Below are positions 15,963 through 22,489 of a stretch of 22,489 nucleotides of DNA, in pieces. How positions within the stretch are numbered: position 1 is the stretch's first letter; each line of letters starts with the position of its first letter. Source of the stretch: Flavobacterium sp. UBA6135 (GTDB lineage Bacteria > Bacteroidota > Bacteroidia > Flavobacteriales > Flavobacteriaceae). The stretch is taken from NCBI RefSeq assembly GCF_002428305.1, contig NZ_DIVJ01000016.1, forward strand, positions 1-22,489, in the 5' to 3' direction. A program made the position numbers and the translations under genes. The notes under the pieces are model-generated. The model was not told the DNA's origin, made no database searches, and saw nothing but the letters and a program-made list of their open reading frames with translations.

Positions 15963-15970
15963 TATTTTTG
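15963..15970 (+). promoter_or_regulatory. -7 element TATTTTTG for the YeeE/DUF6691 pair
   Basis: Exact TAnnTTTG match, 16 bases before the ATG at 15987. It lies within the coding extension that would result from using the upstream ATG at 15924, supporting the downstream start. The -33 region is a T run without a clear TTG. Confidence 0.45.
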
Positions 15971-15986
15971 TCAAAACTTTTTAGGT

Positions 15987-16541
15987 ATGGAGTTCTTATC
16001 ACAAACTTGGCATTGGTCTATTTCCGGTTTTTTAATAGGAGTAGTCATGCTGTTGTTAATTTATTTTGGAAAAACTTTCGGTATGTCATCCAACTTACGT
16101 TCGTTATGTTCAATGACAGGAGTAGGGAAACGGGTTGCTTTTTTTGATTGGGATTGGAAAACCCAACGCTGGAATTTAGTAGTTGCCTTAGGTGCTTTTA
16201 TTGGCGGTTTTATAGCCGTTACTTACTTGCATGACAGTTCCAATGTAGCCATCAACCCGAACACTATTCAACAAATTGAAGCAATGGGTATTGACGCTCC
16301 TAAAGGTAAATTACTACCTGATGCTTTATTTCAGGACCCTTCACCATACATGATTTTTATTTTGGTATTGGGTGGCATGTTAATTGGTTTTGGCAGTAGG
16401 TATGCCGGAGGATGTACTTCAGGTCACGCTATTTCTGGATTGAGCAACCTGCAGTTGCCTTCGCTAAAAGCCGTTATAGGTTTCTTTATCGGTGGTTTAG
16501 TAATGGCTCATTTTCTTTTACCTTTAATTTTTAACTCATGA
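15987..16541 (+). CDS. YeeE/YedE (TsuA-type) thiosulfate transporter, N-terminal half
   Basis: A 184-residue inner-membrane protein with hydrophobic helices at about 11-27, 62-80, 121-137 and 160-178. It has two conserved Cys sites: SNLRSLCSMTG (Cys41) and SRYAGGCTSGHAISG (Cys143), the GGCTSGH motif that passes thiosulfate through single Cys residues in TsuA. Full-length TsuA carries both halves in one chain; here the second half is the next gene. The ATG at 15924 would add 21 residues without family likeness and with a -7 element inside them, so I prefer 15987. It overlaps the next gene by ATGA, giving coupled translation and a 1:1 pair. The substrate (thiosulfate or another reduced sulfur compound) is inferred from the family. 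Confidence 0.85.
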   Translation: MEFLSQTWHWSISGFLIGVVMLLLIYFGKTFGMSSNLRSLCSMTGVGKRVAFFDWDWKTQRWNLVVALGAFIGGFIAVTYLHDSSNVAINPNTIQQIEAMGIDAPKGKLLPDALFQDPSPYMIFILVLGGMLIGFGSRYAGGCTSGHAISGLSNLQLPSLKAVIGFFIGGLVMAHFLLPLIFNS

Positions 16542-16951
16542 ATTTACTAAAATATTTACTCGTAGGCATCTTGTTTGGTATTGTTTTAACTAAAACCGAA
16601 GCAGTTTCATGGTACCGAATTTATGAAATGTTTCATTTCCAATCGTTTCACATGTATGGAATAATCGGTACAGCCATAGCTACCGGACTAATAGGCATAC
16701 AAATTATCAAAAGAAAACAACTGAAAGACCTGCACGGACAACCCATTGAAATTTTAGATAAAGAACAAGGAAACGTACGCTATTGGTTCGGCGGTATTTT
16801 ATTTGGCTTGGGCTGGGCATTGGTTGGGGCCTGCCCCGGACCATTATTCATACTCATTGGAGCTGGTTTTTATAACGTGCTTTGGGTTTTAGGCGGTGCT
16901 GTTTTTGGCACTTTCCTGTATGGTTTAGTAAAAGAAAAATTGCCTCATTAA
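16538..16951 (+). CDS. DUF6691 protein, C-terminal half of split YeeE/TsuA transporter
   Basis: A 137-residue membrane protein that completes the transporter begun by the preceding gene. Hydrophobic helices lie at about 4-19, 39-57, 83-98 and 103-130. The conserved GxACPGPLF motif (Cys99) corresponds to the last Cys site of TsuA. In flavobacteria this pair often has a Crp-type regulator or a metallo-beta-lactamase-fold or rhodanese sulfur enzyme next to it. Here none is present; downstream the sequence passes into a decayed integrase. Confidence 0.85.
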   Translation: MNLLKYLLVGILFGIVLTKTEAVSWYRIYEMFHFQSFHMYGIIGTAIATGLIGIQIIKRKQLKDLHGQPIEILDKEQGNVRYWFGGILFGLGWALVGACPGPLFILIGAGFYNVLWVLGGAVFGTFLYGLVKEKLPH

Positions 16952-16999
16952 TTAAATTTTCTAATTTATTAGGAAATAATAACTGCCAAAACTCTTCAT

Positions 17000-17690
17000 T
17001 GGACTCTTTCAAACAACTATCAAAATCCGAATTAATCCGTTCTATTCTTAAAATATACCGGTCGAAAGACAGATCGCTTTATTGCATTTTTTTTTCTAAT
17101 CACTCGTTTTTTACATACTCATTGATAATTTTTTGAAAATTCCGAATATGCTTAACTGTAGAATTATTTGAGCAGTTTTTGCACCCCTAAGATAGCATCA
17201 AAATCGGTAATATTATAATCCAGCTTGTTCAGACGAATATAGGAGATCTTGTACTTCCGATAAGGAATTTTTTAAGTGCTTTAAGGTTGTTTTAAATCGA
17301 TGTAAAGTACCTCAGGCATACTATTTTGCCTATTAATTCTTTCATTCTGTTATTGTGGCCTTCAAGAATTGGAATTAGCATTCTTACATTTTCATCATCT
17401 TCAAATAATATGTTTTGAAAGTTTTCAATAGTTAGTTCTTCATTTTTACGTAGGAGTTGTAGTTTGATACCAAGTGCTTTTGATTGCATCATATTCAGGT
17501 AGTTGTTAATTGAACGAGCTTCTTCATTATTACCTTTCATTTTAAGTTGTTCGTGATACCATTTTTATTTTTCCCTAAACTTTTTCGAGCTGAATTCTAG
17601 TCTTTGACCTTTTATAGTGAGACGTACGTAAATGGGTAATTTGCCCACAGCAGTCAACTTTGTGCTTTTAGCATAGAAACATAAAGTGAT
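17000..17690 (-). pseudogene. Decayed tyrosine recombinase (integrase) remnant
   Basis: Read on the minus strand, pieces of a Bacteroidota phage/transposon integrase follow in order. 17690-17568: arm-DNA-binding domain (FYAKSTKLTAVGKLPIYVRL, LEFSSKKFREK), then an in-frame TAA. 17564-about 17312, same frame: KGNNEEARSINNYL ... LEGHNNRMKELIGK. A frameshift near 17312, then GTLHRFKTTLKHLKNSLSE. Another frameshift near 17253, then YIRLNKLDYNITDFDAILG. A third frame from 17174: CSNNSTVKHIRNFQKIINEY, VKNE, then TGA where a Trp codon is usual, and FDRYILRIERINSDF to about 17000. These are the arm-binding and SAM-like core-binding domains. The catalytic domain with its Arg, His-x-x-Arg and Tyr is absent. 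The initiation codon is also lost. The element it mobilised cannot be told. Confidence 0.8.
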
Positions 17691-17754
17691 TTTTTTTTCG
17701 TTGTGGTTACTTATTTAGTATTCAATTTAAATTTCTGATTAATACCAAACAAGA

Positions 17755-17771
17755 TGTTCAGCTTTTGAACA
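17755..17771. repeat. Inverted repeat TGTTCA-N5-TGAACA
   Basis: A perfect 6-bp inverted repeat with a 5-base spacer, just upstream of the integrase remnant (in its direction). It may be an old regulator site or recombinase site of the lost element. Short inverted repeats of this size can occur by chance. Confidence 0.4.
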
Positions 17772-17822
17772 GGATATTGAATTGGTCAAAGAACAGTGTT
17801 TTTAAGGCTTAAGAAGATTTAG

Positions 17823-17857
17823 CGAGACCCTAAAATAGAGAAGGTTTTAGGGTCTCG
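17823..17857. terminator. 13-bp perfect hairpin upstream of the integrase remnant
   Basis: CGAGACCCTAAAA and TTTTAGGGTCTCG form a perfect 13-bp stem with a 9-base loop. It lies between the integrase remnant and tRNA-Tyr. The flanks have only short T runs (ATTTTG on plus), so it is a stable hairpin that may be a bidirectional terminator or a relic of the element boundary. Confidence 0.55.
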
Positions 17858-17911
17858 ATTTTGCTCCTCAAGATTTATGATTAAATGAATGATTTCAAGT
17901 TGTTGGAAATG

Positions 17912-17948
17912 AAAAAACCCTACTAATACTAAGATTTGCAGGGTTTTT
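17912..17948 (-). terminator. Rho-independent terminator of tRNA-Tyr
   Basis: On the minus strand AAAAACCCT, an 18-base loop and AGGGTTTTT form a hairpin ending in six T, 22 bases after the tRNA 3' end. Confidence 0.7.
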
Positions 17949-17970
17949 AGGCTTTTTGTTTTTTAAAGTG

Positions 17971-18052
17971 TGGGGAGAGCAGGATTCGAACCTGCGAAGA
18001 TGTAATCAGCGGATTTACAGTCCGCCCTCGTTGGCCGCTTGAGTATCTCCCC
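17971..18052 (-). tRNA. tRNA-Tyr (anticodon GTA)
   Basis: 82 bases on the minus strand. The acceptor stem GGGGAGA pairs perfectly with TCTCCCC, followed by discriminator A. The anticodon stem-loop is GGCGGACTGTAAATCCGC with anticodon GTA; a long variable arm follows, as in bacterial tRNA-Tyr, then the T arm GCAGGTTCGAATCCTGC. CCA is not encoded. The gene is intact. It lies beside an integrase remnant, and tRNA 3' ends are common integration sites; no second copy of the tRNA 3' end was seen in the window. Confidence 0.97.
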
Positions 18053-18070
18053 ATTGCATTAATGCGGTTG

Positions 18071-18101
18071 CAAATATAGAATTGTTTTCAAACATTGCAA
18101 A
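18071..18101 (-). promoter_or_regulatory. Promoter of tRNA-Tyr
   Basis: On the minus strand TTTG (18098-18101), a 19-base spacer and TATATTTG (18071-18078) match the full Bacteroidota promoter consensus. The -7 ends 19 bases before the mature tRNA 5' end. This is the best promoter in the window. Confidence 0.75.
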
Positions 18102-18154
18102 CCATTCCTTTAAAATAATTGGATTATTTTTTTAATCTCTTGAAATAAAGGAAT

Positions 18155-18209
18155 ATAAAAACAAACCGACTTTAAATGAAGTAAACAAACAGTCATTTAA
18201 AGTCGGTTT
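18155..18209 (-). terminator. Terminator of the TlpA-like lipoprotein gene
   Basis: A perfect 17-bp stem (18163-18179 with 18193-18209) and a 13-base loop, followed on the minus strand by GTTTTTATA, 18 bases after the stop codon at 18227. Confidence 0.85.
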
Positions 18210-18226
18210 AGTGCTAATTTTAAAGC

Positions 18227-19366
18227 TTACACTCCTAAAAGTTCAGCTATTTTAGCTCGAAGAGCATCACCTCGTAAATCTTTTGCAACGATGGTGCCGT
18301 TTTCATCTAAAATAAAAATAGCAGGAATCGACTCAACACCATATAGTTGTGCAATTGGATCTTTCCAATGCTTTAAATTAGACATGTGAATCCACGTTAA
18401 CTTGTCAACAGCAATAGCCTGTTTCCAAGCAGCAGCGGCATTTTCCTGATCTAAGGAAACACCAATAATTTGAAGTCCTTTACCTTTAAAGTCATTATAA
18501 AGTGCAACCATATTCGGATTTTCTATACGACAAGGTTTACACCAAGAAGCCCAAAAATCGATAATAGTTACTTTACCCAAGTTTTCTTTTAACGAAATGA
18601 CTTTGCCATCCGGATTAGGTGCTGAAAAATTAGGAGCTTCTTGACCAACGTTTGAAGGTAATTTTGGAGCTACAAAATTTAATTTTTCAAGAGCTGATTT
18701 CCCCGGTTTTGTATTCTTTAAAGTCTCTGATAAGTTGTCATACCATTTTTTTAATTCAGTTTTATCTTCATCAGGCATGCCCGCAAGGTGATCTAAAAAC
18801 AATACAGATATGAAGGATTTAGGATGATTCTTAATGTGTTTTTTGCCAATAGCAATCATCTCGTCTTCATATTTTTTGTTTTCTTTAATCAAGGCATTTA
18901 TAACGGCTGTGTCTTGTGTTTGTTGAGCCTCCATCCATTTTGAATTGTTTTCTTCTTGAAACTTTCTTCTTTTTTTGTTTGAAGCTTCACCTTCTTTAAT
19001 GTATGCCAAATATTGGTCATTACTATATGTTCCTTTTACACTGCTTCTATGCAAACTATCTTTGTAAGCAATGATAGAAATAGTACCTTTTTCAGCAATA
19101 AATGGCAGCTTTCCGGGGACTTCTTTAAATTGGATGTATTGAAATTCAGGTTCTGAAAATTCATTTTTGAACGTAAATTTTCCGTCCTTTAGCGTTGTAG
19201 AATCAAGTGCAATAAACTGGCCCAATTCGTTTTGGCGTTCAAGGATAATTTTGGTATTGTCATCAAGTCCTTCAATAGTTCCGATAACTTCAAATTGGTT
19301 CTCTTTGAGTTGGTTACAAGAAGTTAAAAAAGCCGTCATGGCTAAAAGTACAAACAATTGTTTCAT
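18227..19366 (-). CDS. TlpA-like thioredoxin lipoprotein with DUF4369 N-terminal domain
   Basis: A 379-residue envelope lipoprotein. Lipobox LTSC with Cys17. Residues about 25-115 are a beta-rich DUF4369 domain (FEVIGTIEGLDDNTKIILER ... TLKDGKFTFKN). A charged helical middle follows (about 120-225, Lys/Glu-rich). A TlpA/AhpC-type thioredoxin domain spans 240-379: APNFSAPNPDGKVISLKENLGK, the active site WASWCKPC (Cys276, Cys279), and the cis-Pro region VESIPAIFILDENG. It should act as a periplasmic disulfide reductase or oxidoreductase; partners are unknown. An in-frame TTG ten codons upstream was rejected because the -7 element TAATTTTG overlaps it and the ATG at 19366 starts a proper signal peptide. 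Monocistronic: its own promoter and terminator are visible. Confidence 0.88.
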   Translation of the reverse strand: MKQLFVLLAMTAFLTSCNQLKENQFEVIGTIEGLDDNTKIILERQNELGQFIALDSTTLKDGKFTFKNEFSEPEFQYIQFKEVPGKLPFIAEKGTISIIAYKDSLHRSSVKGTYSNDQYLAYIKEGEASNKKRRKFQEENNSKWMEAQQTQDTAVINALIKENKKYEDEMIAIGKKHIKNHPKSFISVLFLDHLAGMPDEDKTELKKWYDNLSETLKNTKPGKSALEKLNFVAPKLPSNVGQEAPNFSAPNPDGKVISLKENLGKVTIIDFWASWCKPCRIENPNMVALYNDFKGKGLQIIGVSLDQENAAAAWKQAIAVDKLTWIHMSNLKHWKDPIAQLYGVESIPAIFILDENGTIVAKDLRGDALRAKIAELLGV

Positions 19367-19393
19367 AAGAATGTAGTCGTTATTAATTTTTTC

Positions 19394-19401
19394 CAAAATT
19401 A
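19394..19401 (-). promoter_or_regulatory. -7 element TAATTTTG for the TlpA-like gene
   Basis: Exact TAnnTTTG match on the minus strand, 27 bases before the chosen ATG. A TTG lies 11 bases upstream, closer than the usual -33 spacing. It overlaps the alternative TTG start, which argues against that start. Confidence 0.45.
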
Positions 19402-19511
19402 TAGAATTTTATCAAGCAGTGAGAGTTTTTTATCTTTTATTTAATAGATTTTTACAGCTAAAATTTCTTATAAATAACCATACAATGAACTGATATTAAT
19501 GGCTTAATGTT

Positions 19512-19530
19512 AAAGAAATATGATTTCTTT
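19512..19530. promoter_or_regulatory. Inverted repeat AAAGAAAT-N3-ATTTCTTT upstream of the nuclease gene
   Basis: A perfect 8-bp inverted repeat with a 3-base centre, just before a near-consensus -7 element TATCTTCG (19542-19549) and 39 bases before the nuclease ATG. Its place over the -33 region fits an operator; this is inference. Confidence 0.45.
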
Positions 19531-19568
19531 CGAAATACACTTATCTTCGCAAAAACAAATTTACCTTG

Positions 19569-21536
19569 ATGAAAAAATACGTTTATACGCTTTTGGTAGC
19601 TTTAGTGGCCACCTTTTCTTTTAGCCAAGTAGTTATTAATGAATTGGATTCTGATACACCAGGTATCGATGACAAAGAATTTGTAGAGTTAAAATCTACC
19701 ACACCTTTCTTTTCTTTAGACGGTTATGTATTAGTTTTTTTTAATGGAAACCCCACTGCGAGTAACGCTAACAGAAGTTATTTAACCATAGATTTATCAG
19801 GATTAGTTACCGATGCCAATGGCTTAGTAGTGATTGGAAGTAATTTGGTTGCTCCGGTTCCACAACGAATTATTCCTGATAATTTAATTCAAAATGGTGA
19901 AGATGCTGTGGCTATTTATTTGGGAACTCCCAATGATTTTCCTGACTTTACTTTAGCTACTACCACCAATCTTATCGACGTGTTGATTTATGATACTAGT
20001 GATCCACAGGCTACGGGGTTGATGAATTTGTTTAATGTATTTGTTCAAACCAACGAAAATCAGTTTGGTCAAGCGGCCAATCATTCCATTCAACGAAAAA
20101 ACGACGGAACTTATGAAGTAAAACCACCAACTCCTGGGGCGAACAATGATGGGAGTGGCATTCAATTTAACGGAATAACTATAACTGTTAACACGGCACA
20201 CAAAAACGAAGGCGATAGTTTTAATATCACCTTTACCACACAAAACCCAACCGTATCCGATTTGAATTTTAGTTTTTTGCTGAATAACGGAGGGTTTAAT
20301 GCAGCTGATTTTACCGGAAATTTAAACGTTTTTATTCCGGAAGGTGGTACAACGTTCACCACAACCATCCAAATTATTGATGATGAATTGGATGAAGGTG
20401 ATGAAGAAATGCGTATCCGTTTTGGAGCTGTACCCGCTGGTTATGTTCGAATGAATGACAATATTTACATTCGGGTGATTGATAATGATTTTTCGGTTTC
20501 TCCATGGGGAACGCCATTAAATCCAACTTATGGAGTGGTAACAAGTACTGCTCCGGTCGGATACTACGATTCGCTGAACGGAAAAGCAGGAGCAGAATTA
20601 ACTCAGGCTCTTCAAGATATTATTGCCAACCCTAATGTGGTGCGTGCTCATAATTATGGGGACATCACAACTATTCTTAGAATCGCTGACCAAAACCCAA
20701 CCAACAATAACCAGGTGTGGTTAATGTATGTGGAACAACCGCGAGCCAAATTGGATTTTCAAACTACAGGAAGTAGTGTAGGTAAATGGAATAGAGAGCA
20801 TATTTATCCGCAATCGAGAGGTGGGTTTTCAAACGGAACAAGCGATATTGCTGATGGAATTGATGTTTGGTTACCAACTAATGCCAATGATATTTTAGCA
20901 GGTCATGCTGATGCTCACCACATTAGAGCGGAAGATGGGCCTGAAAACAGTTCACGAAATAACAAAGATTATGGCTTAAATGATTACAACGGTCCGGCCG
21001 GTAATTTGGGAAGTTGGAAAGGCGATGTGGCTCGTGCTGTTTTTTACATGGCCGTACGATATACTGTTTTAAATGTGGTGAATGGTAATCCACCGGATTC
21101 AACTTTACATCAATTGGGTGATTTGGCAACACTTTTAACTTGGAATCAAACAGACCCTTCTGATGATTTTGAAATGAACCGAAACAATTATATCTATACA
21201 TGGCAATACAACCGAAATCCGTTTATTGATTTACCACAATTGGCAGATTATATTTGGGGAGCCAATGCCGGTCAGGTGTGGCAAGGTAATTTGAGTGTAG
21301 AAAATCCAACCCCTTTGGATTTCTCGATTTATCCCAATCCGTCATTAGGGACAGTGACACTTGCCGGTGTGGAAGGAAACTATTCGTATGAAATACTAGC
21401 CATTGACGGACAACGAGTAGCGGCAGCTATCGCAAACGGCGTGACTACATTAACTTTAGATTTAGCATCAGGAATGTATTTCATCAAAGTAACTTCAAAT
21501 GATAAAACATCTAGCAAAAAAATAATTATAAAGTAA
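19569..21536 (+). CDS. Secreted endonuclease I with lamin-tail-like and Calx-beta-like domains, T9SS cargo
   Basis: A 655-residue extracellular nuclease. Signal peptide 1-19 (ending TFSFSQ). Residues about 20-195 resemble a lamin-tail-type beta domain (VVINELDSDTPGIDDKEFVEL ... SIQRKNDGTYEVKPPTPGANN). Residues 204-307 are Calx-beta-like (IPEGGTTFTTTIQIIDDELDE ... IRVIDND). An endonuclease I (NucM/Vvn-type) domain spans about 318-565: WNREHIYPQS with Glu410 and catalytic His411, then DAHHIRAEDG and NSSRNNKDYG with the metal-binding Asn, ending NPFIDLPQLADYIWG. Residues 585-655 are a T9SS type A sorting domain (FSIYPNPS ... GMYFIKV ... KIIIK). The likely role is degradation of external DNA or RNA for nutrients. 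A TTG immediately before the ATG is not needed as start. A terminator follows. Confidence 0.9.
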   Translation: MKKYVYTLLVALVATFSFSQVVINELDSDTPGIDDKEFVELKSTTPFFSLDGYVLVFFNGNPTASNANRSYLTIDLSGLVTDANGLVVIGSNLVAPVPQRIIPDNLIQNGEDAVAIYLGTPNDFPDFTLATTTNLIDVLIYDTSDPQATGLMNLFNVFVQTNENQFGQAANHSIQRKNDGTYEVKPPTPGANNDGSGIQFNGITITVNTAHKNEGDSFNITFTTQNPTVSDLNFSFLLNNGGFNAADFTGNLNVFIPEGGTTFTTTIQIIDDELDEGDEEMRIRFGAVPAGYVRMNDNIYIRVIDNDFSVSPWGTPLNPTYGVVTSTAPVGYYDSLNGKAGAELTQALQDIIANPNVVRAHNYGDITTILRIADQNPTNNNQVWLMYVEQPRAKLDFQTTGSSVGKWNREHIYPQSRGGFSNGTSDIADGIDVWLPTNANDILAGHADAHHIRAEDGPENSSRNNKDYGLNDYNGPAGNLGSWKGDVARAVFYMAVRYTVLNVVNGNPPDSTLHQLGDLATLLTWNQTDPSDDFEMNRNNYIYTWQYNRNPFIDLPQLADYIWGANAGQVWQGNLSVENPTPLDFSIYPNPSLGTVTLAGVEGNYSYEILAIDGQRVAAAIANGVTTLTLDLASGMYFIKVTSNDKTSSKKIIIK

Positions 21537-21971
21537 AATATTCACCACATAATTATAAGAAAAAGGGCTAGATAGCCCTTTTTTTATTTTACATACAGAA
21601 GGTCATCATTTACTCGCAGTTTGTCATTCCGAATCAAGACGGATACCATAATCAAAGTTGCCCACTACTTATCTTGCCCTTTTTTTCATTCCGAGGGATG
21701 TCGAAGACAACCTAGGAGTGTGCTAAGTAAGGCCGTCTATCATCCCAAATGACGTTTTTACTAATCTCAAATAGCTTAATAATTCTATAATAGAAACACA
21801 TCTCATAATTTAAAGTAAGATTAATAGTAAGCCTTTTTTCAAAAACACCAACCACTACGAACTAAAACAAAAAAATGTTAGAAATTTAATACCTACTATT
21901 CTTAATTTGTTTACCTTTAATAGGTTGGCTATAAAATAGTTAATAATCAAAACCTTTAAATGAATTAAATT
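21537..21971. other. 435-base intergenic region with terminator and repeat-like remnants
   Basis: After the nuclease terminator the stretch 21616-21760 holds two CATTCCGA motifs (GTCATTCCGA near 21622, TTCATTCCGA near 21687), GGGATGTCGAAGA and ATCATCCC, which look like degraded copies of a dispersed genomic repeat. Near the right end a one-mismatch -7 element TACCTTTA (21912-21919) could serve the next gene. No gene is seen. Confidence 0.5.
21560..21590 (+). terminator. Rho-independent terminator of the nuclease gene
   Basis: AAAAAGGGC and GCCCTTTTT form the stem with the short loop TAGATA, followed by a T run; 23 bases after the nuclease stop codon. On the minus strand the A flank also gives a short T tract. 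Confidence 0.85.
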
Positions 21972-22481
21972 ATGAAACAAAAATTTTTAAAACCCATGAC
22001 GTTGGGTATTTGCATGCTGCTAATGGTTGCCTGCAACACAAAATCGGAAGCTCCAGTAGAAGAAGCTCCAGCTGTTGATGCGGATGCCATCAGAACAGAA
22101 ATTCAAACATTAGAAGATGCTTATGCGGCAGCCTCTAATTCAAGAGATGTGGATGGTATTATGACGTATTACTCCGATGATGCGATCAGTTATCCATCTG
22201 AAAAAGCACCCGTAGTAGGAAAAGAAGCTATGAAAGCTTCCATTCAAGAAGATTTAGTAAGCTATCCAAAAGGATCTACTGTTTCTTTTGCGGTGAAAGA
22301 CTTATTTATTTCCGATGATGGAACTTTAGTAACCGAGATTGGTTCCTACACCGCTCTTGATTCCCTAGGTAACAAGACCAGAACAGGACATTATATGAGT
22401 CTTTTTGAAAAACGAGATGGGAAATATGTGTGCATCCGTGATATTAGTACGCCTGACACGCCATTAATGACAAAACAATAA
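21972..22481 (+). CDS. SnoaL/DUF4440-like (NTF2-fold) lipoprotein
   Basis: A 169-residue lipoprotein with lipobox MVAC (Cys21) and an Ala/Glu/Pro-rich linker (25-37). Residues 38-165 fit the NTF2-like/DUF4440 fold: helix IRTEIQTLEDAYAAASNSRDVDGIMTYYSDD, the loop ISYPSEKAPVVGKEAMKASI, then beta strands ending GHYMSLFEKRDGKYVCIRDIST. Members of this fold bind small ligands or act as isomerase-like enzymes; no catalytic residues can be assigned here. The gene stands alone, 435 bases after the nuclease; the window ends eight bases after it. Confidence 0.78.
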   Translation: MKQKFLKPMTLGICMLLMVACNTKSEAPVEEAPAVDADAIRTEIQTLEDAYAAASNSRDVDGIMTYYSDDAISYPSEKAPVVGKEAMKASIQEDLVSYPKGSTVSFAVKDLFISDDGTLVTEIGSYTALDSLGNKTRTGHYMSLFEKRDGKYVCIRDISTPDTPLMTKQ

Positions 22482-22489
22482 GCTAAAAG

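Noticed and set aside
15924..15986. Upstream ATG giving a 21-residue longer YeeE protein
   Set aside because: The extra residues lack family likeness, and a consensus -7 element (15963-15970) lies within them, so the transcript probably starts after this ATG.
16882..17136. 84-residue plus-strand open frame after DUF6691
   Set aside because: It overlaps the DUF6691 coding sequence in another frame and runs antisense to integrase remnants; composition is not protein-like.
17292..17540. 82-residue minus-strand open frame as a standalone gene
   Set aside because: It continues in frame with upstream arm-binding-domain sequence beyond a single TAA and its end is a frameshift; it is a piece of the integrase remnant.
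17971..18052. Direct repeat of the tRNA-Tyr 3' end as an att site
   Set aside because: I looked for a second copy of the T-arm/acceptor sequence within the window and found none, so no att pair can be called.
1..22489. CRISPR array, toxin-antitoxin or defence island
   Set aside because: No regular spaced repeats and no recognisable defence proteins are present; the only mobile-element trace is the integrase remnant.

Overview
The window looks like a chromosomal segment of a Flavobacterium-like member of the Bacteroidota. The base composition is AT-rich. Three secreted proteins end in type IX secretion (T9SS) type A sorting domains with a YPNP motif. Several genes have the Bacteroidota -7 element TAnnTTTG close upstream, sometimes with a TTTG/TTTC element 19 bases further up. 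Recognised families (DUF4199, split YeeE/DUF6691, DUF4369-TlpA lipoproteins, delta-60 repeats, choice-of-anchor L) are common in this group. Species cannot be fixed from the sequence alone.

Layout. 115-8496 is minus-strand: a secreted metal-dependent amidohydrolase, a delta-60 repeat T9SS cargo, and a 1371-residue multidomain T9SS cargo ending in a clear terminator. After a 690-base AT-rich gap, 9187-11097 (plus) holds a stress-type cluster: a DUF892 ferritin-like protein, a YflT/glycine-zipper protein and a DUF4142 lipoprotein. It ends at a 22-bp hairpin shared with a convergent small membrane protein. 12009-12872 (plus) is a divergent HMG-CoA lyase family enzyme with a near-leaderless promoter, flanked by dispersed intergenic repeat modules. 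13182-15872 (minus) is an envelope set: DUF4199 membrane protein, lipoprotein, KdsA (Kdo-8-phosphate synthase, metal-dependent type) and a putative outer-membrane barrel. Divergent from it, 15987-16951 (plus) encodes a two-piece YeeE/TsuA-type sulfur transporter.

17000-17690 (minus) is a decayed tyrosine integrase beside an intact tRNA-Tyr (17971-18052), the scar of an integrated element. Its N-terminal arm-binding and core-binding regions are readable through stops and frameshifts; the catalytic domain is gone. Beyond it lie a TlpA-like thioredoxin lipoprotein (minus), a large T9SS-exported endonuclease I (plus) and a SnoaL/DUF4440-like lipoprotein (plus).

Functional themes are envelope biogenesis and secreted proteins, stress protection, and thiosulfate uptake. 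I see no CRISPR array, no complete mobile element and no unmistakable new defence system. The best candidates for something under-described are the three-compartment stress cluster, the kdsA-linked lipoprotein/DUF4199 operon, and the dispersed modules around the HMG-CoA lyase gene.
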